From: Orychophragmus violaceus
Taxonomy: Eukaryota; Streptophyta; Magnoliopsida; Brassicales; Brassicaceae
Direction of reading: 5' to 3'
DNA: 64,000 nucleotides
Assembly (NCBI GenBank): GCA_030180135.1
Contig: CM058240.1
Span: 70,427,581 to 70,491,580, forward strand
Shown here: positions 11,332 through 24,450 of the stretch, piece by piece
Numbering within the stretch: position 1 is the first letter of the stretch
How the letters are laid out: each line of letters begins with the position of its first letter
Position numbers and translations under genes: made by a program
The notes under the pieces: model-generated
Told to the model about the DNA's origin: nothing
Seen by the model: only the letters and a program-made list of their open reading frames with translations
Database searches by the model: none

Positions 11332-14300
11332 GCTCTTAAAGGAAGAATGACAAGAATGTTATACAAGTTTATGTTCTTTTAAACACCCCTAAGTAACACT
11401 ACTAACAGACAAGAACGAAACTTTGATCTTCTAAAATGTCCTATGAGAATCCTAAACAAAACATTTTTACCAAAACTTCTTGAAACATATGTGTCATGGA
11501 TTAGAGAAATTAGGTGAGGTAAGACAACTATAAGTTAGTTTTTGCATGCTCTTAAAGGTAGAATGAGAAGCATGTTATACAAGTTTATGTTCACTTTAAA
11601 CACCCCTAAGTAACCCTACTAACAGACAAGAAAGAAACTTTGATCTTCTAAAATGTCCTATGAGAATCCTAAACAAAACTTTTTTACCAAAACTTCTTGA
11701 AACATATGTGTCATGGATTAGAGAAATTAGGTGAGGTAAGACAACTATAAGTTAGTTTTTCCATGCTCTTAAAGGTAGAATGAGAAGCATGTTATACAAG
11801 TTTTTGTTCACTTTAAACACCCCCCTAAATAACCCTATTAACAGACAAGAAAGAAACTTTGATCTTCTAAAATGTCCTATGAGAATCCTAAACAAAACAT
11901 TTTTACCAAAATTTCTTGAAACATATGTGTCATGGATTAGAGAAATTAGGTGAGGTGAGACAACTATAAGTTAGTTTTTGCATGCTCTTAAAGGTAGAAT
12001 GAGAAGCATGTTATACAAGTTTATGTTCACTTTAAACACCCCTAAGTAACCCTACTAACAGACAAGAGAGAAACTTTGATCTTCTAAAATGTCCTATGAG
12101 AATCCTAAACAAAACTTTTTTACCAAAACTTCTTGAAACATATGTGTCATGGATTGGAGAAATTAGGTGAGGTAAGACAACTATAAGATAGTTTTTGTAT
12201 GCTCTTAAAGGAAGAATGACAAGAATGTTATACAAGTTTATGTTCACTTTAAACACCCCTAAGTAACCCTACTAACAGACAAGAAAGAAACTTTGATCTT
12301 CTAAAATGTCCTATGAGAATCCTAAACAAAACTTTTTTACCAAAACTTCTTGAAACATATGTGTCATGGATTAGAGAAATTAGGTGAGGTAAGACAACTA
12401 TAAGTTAGTTTTTTTGCATGCTCTTAAAGGTAGAATGAGAAGCATGTTATACAAGTTTTTGTTCACTTTAAACACCCCCCTAAATAACCCTATTAACAGA
12501 CAAGAAAGAAACTTTGATCTTCTAAAATGTCCTATGAGAATCCTAAACAAAACATTTTTACCAAAATTTCTTGAAACATATGTGTCATGGATTGGAGAAA
12601 TTGGGTGAGGTAAGACAACTATAAGATAGTTTTTGTATGCTCTTAAAGGAAGAATGACAAGAATGTTATGCAAGTTTATGTTCTTTTAAACACCCCTAAG
12701 TAACACTACTAACAGACAAGAAAGAAACTTTGATCCTCTAAAATGTCCTATGAGAATCCTAAACAAAACATTTTTACCAAAACTTCTTGAAACATATGTG
12801 TCATGGATTAGAGAAATTAGGTGAGGTAAGACAACTATAAGTTAGTTTTTGCATGCTCTTAAAGGTAGAATGAGAAGCATGTTATACAAGTTTATGTTCA
12901 CTTTAAACACCCCTAAGTAACACTACTAACAGACAAGAAAGAAACTTTGATCTACTAAAATGTCCTATGAGAATCCTAAACAAAACTTTTTTACCAAAAC
13001 TTCTTGAAACATATGTGTCATGGATTAGAGAAATTAGGTGAGGTAAGACAACTATAAGTTAGTTTTTGCATGCTCTTAAAGGTAGATTGAGAAGCATGTT
13101 ATACAAGTTTATGTTCACTTTAAACACCCCTAAGTAACCCTACTAACAGACAAGAAAGAAACTTTGATCTTCTAAAATGTCCTATGAGAATCCTAAACAA
13201 AACTTTTTTACCAAAACTTCTTGAAACATATGTGTCATGGATTAGAGAAATTAGGTGAGGTAAGACAACTATGAGGTAGTTTTTTTGCATGCTCTTAAAG
13301 GTAGAATGAGAAGCATGTTATACAAGTTTTTGTTCACTTTAAACACCCCCCTAAATAACCCTATTAACAGACAAGAAAGAAACTTTGATCTTCTAAAATG
13401 TCCTATGAGAATCCTAAACAAAACATTTTTACCAAAATTTCTTGAAACATATGTGTCATGGATTGGAGAAATTAGGTGAGGTAAGACAACTACAAGATAG
13501 TTTTTGTATGCTCTTAAAGGAAGAATGACAAGAATGTTATACAAGTTTATGTTGTTTTAAACACCCCTAAGTAACACTACTAACAGACAAGAAAGAAACT
13601 TTGATCTTCTAAAATGTCCTATGAGAATCCTAAACAAAACATTTTTACCAAAACTTCTTGAAACATATGTGTCATGGATTAGAGAAATTAGGTGAGGTAA
13701 GACAACTATAAGTTAGTTTTTGCATGCTCTTAAAGGTAGAATGAGAAGCATGTTATACAAGTTTATGTTCACTTTAAACACCCCTAAGTAACCCTACTAA
13801 CAGACAAGAAAGAAACTTTGATCTTCTAAAATGTCCTATGAGAATCCTAAACAAAACTTTTTTACCAAAACTTCTTGAAACATATGTGTCATGGATTAGA
13901 GAAATTAGGTGAGGTAAGACAACTATAAGTTAGTTTTTGCATGCTCTTAAAGGTAGAATGAGAAGCATGTTATACAAGTTTTTGTTCACTTTAAACACCC
14001 CCCTAAATAACCCTATTAACAGACAAGAAAGAAACTTTGATCTTCTAAAATGTCCTATGAGAATCCTAAACAAAACATTTTTACCAAAATTTCTTGAAAC
14101 ATATGTGTCATGGATTAGAGAAATTAGGTGAGGTGAGACAACTATAAGTTAGTTTTTGCATGCTCTTAAAGGTAGAATGAGAAGCATGTTATACAAGTTT
14201 ATGTTCACTTTAAACACCCCTAAGTAACCCTACTAACAGACAAGAGAGAAACTTTGATCTTCTAAAATGTCCTATGAGAATCCTAAACAAAATTTTTTTA

Positions 14301-17300
14301 CCAAAACTTCTTGAAACATATGTGTCATGGATTGGAGAAATTAGGTGAGGTAAGACAACTATAAGATAGTTTTTGTATGCTCTTAAAGGAAGAATGACAA
14401 GAATGTTATACAAGTTTATGTTCACTTTAAACACCCCTAAGTAACCCTACTAACAGACAAGAAAGAAACTTTGATCTTCTAAAATGTCCTATGAGAATCC
14501 TAAACAAAACTTTTTTACCAAAACTTCTTGAAACATATGTGTCATGGATTAGAGAAATTAGGTAAGGTAAGACAACTATAAGTTAGTTTTTTTGCATGCT
14601 CTTAAAGGTAGAATGAGAAGCATGTTATACAAGTTTTTGTTCACTTTAAACACCCCCCTAAATAACCCTATTAACAGACAAGAAAGAAACTTTGATCTTC
14701 TAAAATGTCCTATGAGAATCCTAAACAAAACATTTTTACCAAAATTTCTTGAAACATATGTGTCATGGATTGGAGAAATTGGGTGAGGTAAGACAACTAT
14801 AAGATAGTTTTTGTATGCTCTTAAAGGAAGAATGACAAGAATGTTATGCAAGTTTATGTTCTTTTAAACACCCCTAAGTAACACTACTAACAGACAAGAA
14901 AGAAACTTTGATCCTCTAAAATGTCCTATGAGAATCCTAAACAAAACATTTTTACCAAAACTTCTTGAAACATATGTGTCATGGATTAGAGAAATTAGGT
15001 GAGGTAAGACAACTATAAGTTTGTTTTTGCATGCTCTTAAAGGTAGAATGAGAAGCATGTTATACAAGTTTATGTTCACTTTAAACACCCCTAAGTAACA
15101 CTACTAACAGACAAGAAAGAAACTTTGATCTACTAAAATGTCCTATGAGAATCCTAAACAAAACTTTTTTACCAAAACTTCTTGAAACATATGTGTCATG
15201 GATTAGAGAAATTAGGTGAGGTAAGACAACTATAAGTTAGTTTTTGCATGCTCTTAAAGGTAGATTGAGAAGCATGTTATACAAGTTTATGTTCACTTTA
15301 AACACCCCTAAGTAACCCTACTAACAGACAAGAAAGAAACTTTGATCTTCTAAAATGTCCTATGAGAATCCTAAACAAAACTTTTTTACCAAAACTTCTT
15401 GAAACATATGTGTCATGGATTAGAGAAATTAGGTGAGGTAAGACAACTATGAGGTAGTTTTTTTGCATGCTCTTAAAGGTAGAATGAGAAGCATGTTATA
15501 CAAGTTTTTGTTCACTTTAAACACCCCCCTAAATAACCCTATTAACAGACAAGAAAGAAACTTTGATCTTCTAAAATGTCCTATGAGAATCCTAAACAAA
15601 ACATTTTTACCAAAATTTCTTGAAACATATGTGTCATGGATTGGAGAAATTAGGTGAGGTGAGACAACTATAAGTTAGTTTTTGCATGCTCTTAAAGGTA
15701 GAATGAGAAGCATGTTATACAAGTTTATGTTCACTTTAAACACCCCTAAGTAACCCTACTAACAGACAAGAGAGAAACTTTGATCTTCTAAAATGTCCTA
15801 TGAGAATCCTAAACAAAAATTTTTTACCAAAACTTCTTGAAACATATGTGTCATGGATTGGAGAAATTAGGTGAGGTAAGACAACTATAAGATAGTTTTT
15901 GTATGCTCTTAAAGGAAGAATGACAAGAATGTTATACAAGTTTATGTTCACTTTAAACACCCCTAAGTAACCCTACTAACAAACAAGAAAGAAACTTTGA
16001 TCTTCTAAAATGTCCTATGAGAATCCTAAACAAAACTTTTTTACCAAAACTTCTTGAATCATATGTGTCATGGATTAGAGAAATTAGGTGAGGTAAGACA
16101 ACTATAAGTTAGTTTTTTTGCATGCTCTTAAAGGTAGAATGAGAAGCATGTTATACAAGTTTTTGTTCACTTTAAACACCCCCCTAAATAACCCTATTAA
16201 CAGACAAGAAAGAAACTTTGATCTTCTAAAATGTCCTATGAGAATCCTAAACAAAACATTTTTACCAAAATTTCTTGAAACATATGTGTCATGGATTGGA
16301 GAAATTGGGTGAGGTAAGACAACTATAAGATAGTTTTTGTATGCTCTTAAAGGAAGAATGACAAGAATGTTATGCAAGTTTATGTTCTTTTAAACACCCC
16401 TAAGTAACACTACTAACAGACAAGAAAGAAACTTTGATCCTCTAAAATGTCCTATGAGAATCCTAAACAAAACATTTTTACCAAAACTTCTTGAAACATA
16501 TGTGTCATGGATTAGAGAAATTAGGTGAGGTAAGACAACTATAAGTTAGTTTTTGCATGCTCTTAAAGGTAGAATGAGAAGCATGTTATACAAGTTTATG
16601 TTCACTTTAAACACCCCTAAGTAACACTACTAACAGACAAGAAAGAAACTTTGATCTTCTAAAATGTCCTATGAGAATCCTAAACAAAACATTTTTACCA
16701 AAATTTCTTGAAACATATGTGTCATGGATTGGAGAAATTAGGTGAGGTAAGACAACTACAAGATAGTTTTTGTATGCTCTTAAAGGAAGAATGACAAGAA
16801 TGTTATACAAGTTTATGTTCTTTTAAACACCCCTAAGTAACACTACTAACAGACAAGAAAGAAACTTTGATCTTCTAAAATGTCCTATGAGAATCCTAAA
16901 CAAAACATTTTTACCAAAACTTCTTGAAACATATGTGTCATGGATTAGAGAAATTAGGTGAGGTAAGACAACTATAAGTTAGTTTTTGCATGCTCTTAAA
17001 GGTAGAATGAGAAGCATGTTATACAAGTTTATGTTCACTTTAAACACCCCTAAGTAACCCTACTAACAGACAAGAAAGAAAATTTGATCTTCTAAAATGT
17101 CCTATGAGATTCCTAAACAAAACTTTTTTACCAAAACTTCTTGAAACATATGTGTCATGGATTAGAGAAATTAGGTGAGGTAAGACAACTATAAGTTAGT
17201 TTTTGCATGCTCTTAAAGGTAGAATGAGAAGCATGTTATACAAGTTTTTGTTCACTTTAAACACCCCCCTAAATAACCCTATTAACAGACAAGAAAGAAA

Positions 17301-20300
17301 CTTTGATCTTCTAAAATGTCCTATGAGAATCCTAAACAAAACATTTTTACCAAAATTTCTTGAAACATATGTGTCATGGATTAGAGAAATTAGGTGAGGT
17401 GAGACAACTATAAGTTAGTTTTTGCATGCTCTTAAAGGTAGAATGAGAAGCATGTTATACAAGTTTATGTTCACTTTAAACACCCCTAAGTAACCCTACT
17501 AACAGACAAGAGAGAAACTTTGATCTTCTAAAATGTCCTATGAGAATCCTAAACAAAACTTTTTTACCAAAACTTCTTGAAACATATGTGTCATGGATTG
17601 GAGAAATTAGGTGAGGTAAGACAACTATAAGATAGTTTTTGTATGCTCTTAAAGGAAGAATGACAAGAATGTTATACAAGTTTATGTTCACTTTAAACAC
17701 CCCTAAGTAACCCTACTAACAGACAAGAAAGAAACTTTGATCTTCTAAAATGTCCTATGAGAATCCTAAACAAAACTTTTTTACCAAAACTTCTTGAAAC
17801 ATATGTGTCATGGATTAGAGAAATTTGGTGAGGTAAGACAACTATAAGTTAGTTTTTTTGCATGCTCTTAAAGGTAGAATGAGAAGCATGTTATACAAGT
17901 TTTTGTTCACTTTAAACACCCCCCTAAATAACCCAATTAACAGACAAGAAAGAAACTTTGATCTTCTAAAATGTCCTATGAGAATCCTAAACAAAACATT
18001 TTTACCAAAATTTCTTGAAACATATGTGTCATGGATTGGAGAAATTGGGTGAGGTAAGACAACTATAAGATAGTTTTTGTATGCTCTTAAAGGAAGAATG
18101 ACAAGAATGTTATGCAAGTTTATGTTCTTTTAAACACCCCTAAGTAACACTACTAACAGACAAGAAAGAAACTTTGATCCTCTAAAATGTCCTATGAGAA
18201 TCCTAAACAAAACATTTTTACCAAAACTTCTTGAAACATATGTGTCATGGATTAGAGAAATTAGGTGAGGTAAGACAACTATAAGTTAGTTTTTGCATGC
18301 TCTTAAAGGTAGAATGAGAAGCATGTTATACAAGTTTATGTTCACTTTAAACACCCCTAAGTAACACTACTAACAGACAAGAAAGAAACTTTGATCTACT
18401 AAAATGTCCTATGAGAATCCTAAACAAAACTTTTTTACCAAAACTTCTTGAAACATATGTGTCATGGATTAGAGAAATTAGGTGAGGTAAGACAACTATA
18501 AGTTAGTTTTTGCATGCTCTTAAAGGTAGATTGAGAAGCATGTTATACAAGTTTATGTTCACTTTAAACACCCCTAAGTAACCCTACTAACAGACAAGAA
18601 AGAAACTTTGATCTTCTAAAATGTCCTATGAGAATCCTAAACAAAACTTTTTTACCAAAACTTCTTGAAACATATGTGTCATGGATTAGAGAAATTAGGT
18701 GAGGTAAGACAACTATGAGGTAGTTTTTTTGCATGCTCTTAAAGGTAGAATGAGAAGCATGTTATACAAGTTTTTGTTCACTTTAAACACCCCCCTAAAT
18801 AACCCTATTAACAGACAAGAAAGAAACTTTGATCTTCTAAAATGTCCTATGAGAATCCTAAACAAAACATTTTTACCAAAACTTCTTGAAACATATGTGT
18901 CATGGATTAGAGAAATTAGGTGAGGTAAGACAACTATAAGTTAGTTTTTGCATGCTCTTAAAGGTAGAATGAGAAGCATGTTATACAAGTTTATGTTCAC
19001 TTTAAACACCCCTAAGTAACCCTACTAACAGACAAGAAAGAAACTTTGATCTTCTAAAATGTCCTATGAGAATCCTAAACAAAACATTTTTACCAAAACT
19101 TCTTGAAATATATGTGTCATGGATTAGAGAAATTAGGTGAGGTAAGACAACTATAAGTTAGTTTTTGCATGCTCTTAAAGGTAGAATGAGAAGCATGTTA
19201 TACAAGTTTATGTTCACTTTAAACACCCCTAAGTAACCCTACTAACAGACAAGAAAGAAACTTTGATCTTCTAAAATGTCCTATGAGAATCCTAAACAAA
19301 ACTTTTTTACCAAAACTTCTTGAAACATATGTGTCATGGATTAGAGAAATTAGGTGAGGTAAGACAACTATAAGTTAGTTTTTGCATGCTCTTAAAGGTA
19401 GAATGAGAAGCATGTTATACAAGTTTTTGTTCACTTTAAACACCCCCCTAAATAACCCTATTAACAGACAAGAAAGAAACTTTGATCTTCTAAAATGTCC
19501 TATGAGAATCCTAAACAAAACATTTTTACCAAAATTTCTTGAAACATATGTGTCATGGAATAGAGAAATTAGGTGAGGTAAGACAACTATAAGATAGTTT
19601 TTGTATGCTCTTAAAGGAAGAATGACAAGAATGTTATGCAAGTTTATGTTCTTTTAAACACCCCTAAGTAACACTACTAACAGACAAGAAAGAAACTTTG
19701 ATCCTCTAAAATGTCCTATGAGAATCCTAAACAAAACATTTTTACCAAAACTTCTTGAAACATATGTGTCATGGATTAGAGAAATTAGGTGAGGTAAGAC
19801 AACTATAAGTTAGTTTTTTTGCATGCTCTTAAAGGTAGAATGAGAAGCATGTTATACAAGTTTTTGTTCACTTTAAACACCCCCCTAAATAACCCTATTA
19901 ACAGACAAGAAAGAAACTTTGATCTTCTAAAATGTCCTATGAGAATCCTAAACAAAACATTTTTACCAAAATTTCTTGAAACATATGTGTCATGGATTGG
20001 AGAAATTGGGTGAGGTAAGACAACTATAAGATAGTTTTTGTATGCTCTTAAAGGAAGAATGACAAGAATGTTATGCAAGTTTATGTTCTTTTAAACACCC
20101 CTAAGTAACACTACTAACAGACAAGAAAGAAACTTTGATCCTCTAAAATGTCCTATGAGAATCCTAAACAAAACATTTTTACCAAAACTTCTTGAAACAT
20201 ATGTGTCATGGATTATAGAAATTAGGTGAGGTAAGACAACTATAAGTTAGTTTTTGCATGCTCTTAAAGGTAGAATGAGAAGCATGTTATACAAGTTTAT

Positions 20301-23300
20301 GTTCACTTTAAACACCCCTAAGTAACACTACTAACAGACAAGAAAGAAACTTTGATCTACTAAAATGTCCTATGAGAATCCTAAACAAAACTTTTTTACC
20401 AAAACTTCTTGAAACATATGTGTCATGGATTAGAGAAATTAGGTGAGGTAAGACAACTATAAGTTAGTTTTTGCATGCTCTTAAAGGTAGATTGAGAAGC
20501 ATGTTATACAAGTTTATGTTCACTTTAAACACCCCTAAGTAACCCTACTAACAGACAAGAAAGAAACTTTGATCTTCTAAAATGTCCTATGAGAATCCTA
20601 AACAAAACTTTTTTACCAAAACTTCTTGAAACATATGTGTCATGGATTAGAGAAATTAGGTGAGGTAAGACAACTATGAGGTAGTTTTTTTGCATGCTCT
20701 TAAAGGTAGAATGAGAAGCATGTTATACAAGTTTTTGTTCACTTTAAACACCCCCCTAAATAACCCTATTAACAGACAAGAAAGAAACTTTGATCTTCTA
20801 AAATGTCCTATGAGAATCCTAAACAAAACATTTTTACCAAAATTTCTTGAAACATATGTGTCATGGATTGGAGAAATTAGGTGAGGTAAGACAACTACAA
20901 GATAGTTTTTGTATGCTCTTAAAGGAAGAATGACAAGAATGTTATACAAGTTTATGTTCTTTTAAACACCCCTAAGTAACACTACTAACAGACAAGAAAG
21001 AAACTTTGATCTTCTAAAATGTCCTATGAGAATCCTAAACAAAACATTTTTACCAAAACTTCTTGAAACATATGTGTCATGGATTAGAGAAATTAGGTGA
21101 GGTAAGACAACTATAAGTTAGTTTTTGCATGCTCTTAAAGGTAGAATGAGAAGCATGTTATACAAGTTTATGTTCACTTTAAACACCCCTAAGTAACCCT
21201 ACTAACAGACAAGAAAGAAACTTTGATCTTCTAAAATGTCCTATGAGAATCCTAAACAAAACCTTTTTACCAAAACTTCTTGAAACATATGTGTCATGGA
21301 TTAGAGAAATTAGGTGAGGTAAGACAACTATAAGTTAGTTTTTGCATGCTCTTAAAGGTAGAATGAGAAGCATGTTATACAAGTTTTTGTTCACTTTAAA
21401 CACCCCCCTAAATAACCCTATTAACAGACAAGAAAGAAACTTTGATCTTCTAAAATGTCCTATGAGAATCCTAAACAAAACATTTTTACCAAAATTTCTT
21501 GAAACATATGTGTCATGGATTAGAGAAATTAGGTGAGGTGAGACAACTATAAGTTAGTTTTTGCATGCTCTTAAAGGTAGAATGAGAAGCATGTTATACA
21601 AGTTTATGTTCACTTTAAACACCCCTAAGTAACCCTACTAACAGACAAGAGAGAAACTTTGATCTTCTAAAATGTCCTATGAGAATCCTAAACAAAACTT
21701 TTTTACCAAAACTTCTTGAAACATATGTGTCATGGATTGGAGAAATTAGGTGAGGTAAGACAACTATAAGATAGTTTTTGTATGCTCTTAAAGGAAGAAT
21801 GACAAGAATGTTATACAAGTTTATGTTCACTTTAAACACCCCTAAGTAACCCTACTAACAGACAAGAAAGAAACTTTGATCTTCTAAAATGTCCTATGAG
21901 AATCCTAAACAAAACTTTTTTACCAAAACTTCTTGAAACATATGTGTCATGGATTAGAGAAATTAGGTGAGGTGAGACAACTATAAGTTAGTTTTTGCAT
22001 GCTCTTAAAGGTAGAATGAGAAGCATGTTATACAAGTTTATGTTCACTTTAAACACCCCTAAGTAACCCTACTAACAGACAAGAGAGAAACTTTGATCTT
22101 CTAAAATGTCCTATGAGAATCCTAAACAAAACTTTTTTACCAAAACTTCTTGAAACATATGTGTCATGGATTGGTGAAATTAGGTGAGGTAAGACAACTA
22201 TAAGATAGTTTTTGTATGCTCTTAAAGGAAGAATGACAAGAATGTTATACAAGTTTATGTTCACTTTAAACACCCCTAAGTAACCCTACTAACAGACAAG
22301 AAAGAAACTTTGATCGACTAAAATGTCCTATGAGAATCCTAAACAAAACTTTTTTACCAAAACTTCTTGAAACATATGTGTCATGGATTAGAGAAATTAG
22401 GTGAGGTAAGACAACTATAAGTTAGTTTTTGCATGCTCTTAAAGGTAGATTGAGAAGCATGTTATACAAGTTTATGTTCACTTTAAACACCCCTAAGTAA
22501 CCCTACTAACAGACAAGAAAGAAACTTTGATCTTCTAAAATGTCCTATGAGAATCCTAAACAAAACTTTTTTACCAAAACTTCTTGAAACATATGTGTCA
22601 TGGATTAGAGAAATTAGGTGAGGTAAGACAACTATGAGTTAGTTTTTTTGCATGCTCTTAAAGGTAGAATGAGAAGCATGTTATACAAGTTTTTGTTCAC
22701 TTTAAACACCCCCCTAAATAACCCTATTAACAGACAAGAAAGAAACTTTGATCTTCTAAAATGTCCTATGAGAATCCTAAACAAAACATTTTTACCAAAA
22801 TTTCTTGAAACATATGTGTCATGGATTGGAGAAATTAGGTGAGGTAAGACAACTACAAGATAGTTTTTGTATGCTCTTAAAGGAAGAATGACAAGAATGT
22901 TATACAAGTTTATGTTCACTTTAAACACCCCTAAGTAACCCTACTAACAGACAAGAAAGAAACTTTGATCTTCTAAAATGTCCTATGAGAATCCTAAACA
23001 AAACTTTTTTACCAAAACTTCTTGAAACATATGTGTCATGGATTGGTGAAATTAGGTGAGGTAAGACAACTATAAGATAGTTTTTGTATGCTCTTAAAGG
23101 AAGAATGACAAGAATGTTATACAAGTTTATGTTCACTTTAAACACCCCTAAGTAACCCTACTAACAGACAAGAAAGAAACTTTGATCTTCTAAAATGTCC
23201 TATGAGAATCCTAAACAAAACATTTTTACCAAAATTTCTTGAAACATATGTGTCATGGATTAGAGAAATTAGGTGAGGTAAGACAACTATAAGATAGTTT

Positions 23301-23516
23301 TTGTATGCTCTTAAAGGAAGAATGACAAGAATGTTATACAAGTTTATGTTCTTTTAAACACCCCTAAGTAACACTACTAACAGACAAGAAAGAAACTTTG
23401 ATCTTCTAAAATGTCCTATGAGAATCCTAAACAAAACATTTTTACCAAAACTTCTTGAAACATATGTGTCATGGATTAGAGAAATTAGGTGAGGTAAGAC
23501 AACTATAAGTTAGTTT

Positions 23517-23962
23517 TTGCATGCTCTTAAAGGTAGAATGAGAAGCATGTTATACAAGTTTTTGTTCACTTTAAACACCCCCCTAAATAACCCTATTAAC
23601 AGACAAGAAAGAAACTTTGATCTTCTAAAATGTCCTATGAGAATCCTAAACAAAACTTTTTTACCAAAACTTCTTGAAACATATGTGTCATGGATTAGAG
23701 AAATTAGGTGAGGTAAGACAACTATAAGTTAGTTTTTTTGCATGCTCTTAAAGGTAGAATGAGAAGCATGTTATACAAGTTTTTGTTCACTTTAAACACC
23801 CCCCTAAATAACCCTATTAACAGACAAGAAAGAAACTTTGATCTTCTAAAATGTCCTATGAGAATCCTAAACAAAACATTTTTACCAAAATTTCTTGAAA
23901 CATATGTGTCATGGATTGGAGAAATTGGGTGAGGTAAGACAACTATAAGATAGTTTTTGTAT
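23517..23962. repeat. Two adjacent class B monomers
   Basis: Class B monomers (TTTTTGTTCAC, six C's) start at 23517 and again at 23738, a spacing of one monomer (221 bp with the longer T-tract). Elsewhere B monomers are separated by one to several A or C monomers. The doublet looks like a register-shifted crossover product. Confidence 0.85.
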
Positions 23963-24450
23963 GCTCTTAAAGGAAGAATGACAAGAATGTTATGCAAGTT
24001 TATGTTCTTTTAAACACCCCTAAGTAACACTACTAACAGACAAGAAAGAAACTTTGATCCTCTAAAATGTCCTATGAGAATCCTAAACAAAACATTTTTA
24101 CCAAAACTTCTTGAAACATATGTGTCATGGATTAGAGAAATTAGGTGAGGTAAGACAACTATAAGTTAGTTTTTGCATGCTCTTAAAGGTAGAATGAGAA
24201 GCATGTTATACAAGTTTATGTTCACTTTAAACACCCCTAAGTAACCCTACTAACAGACAAGAGAGAAACTTTGATCTTCTAAAATGTCCTATGAGAATCC
24301 TAAACAAAACTTTTTTACCAAAACTTCTTGAAACATATGTGTCATGGATTGGTGAAATTAGGTGAGGTAAGACAACTATAAGATAGTTTTTGTATGCTCT
24401 TAAAGGAAGAATGACAAGAATGTTATACAAGTTTATGTTCACTTTAAACA

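Larger units (their letters stand above)
6274..13981. repeat. 3776-bp tandem higher-order duplication (two copies)
   Basis: Sequence from 6274 to 10205 aligns with 10050 to 13981 at a constant offset of 3776 bp, with no difference that I noticed. The unit holds 17 full monomers plus the 77-bp truncated one. Shared private markers include GCATGCACTTAAAGG with GAGTATCC (6821 and 10597), AGAACGAAAC and the ACTATGAGGTAG variant (9493 and 13269). Upstream the copies diverge at 6273 (A versus T), and downstream at 10206/13982 (A versus T). This is best explained by a recent unequal exchange or tandem segmental duplication. Confidence 0.88.
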
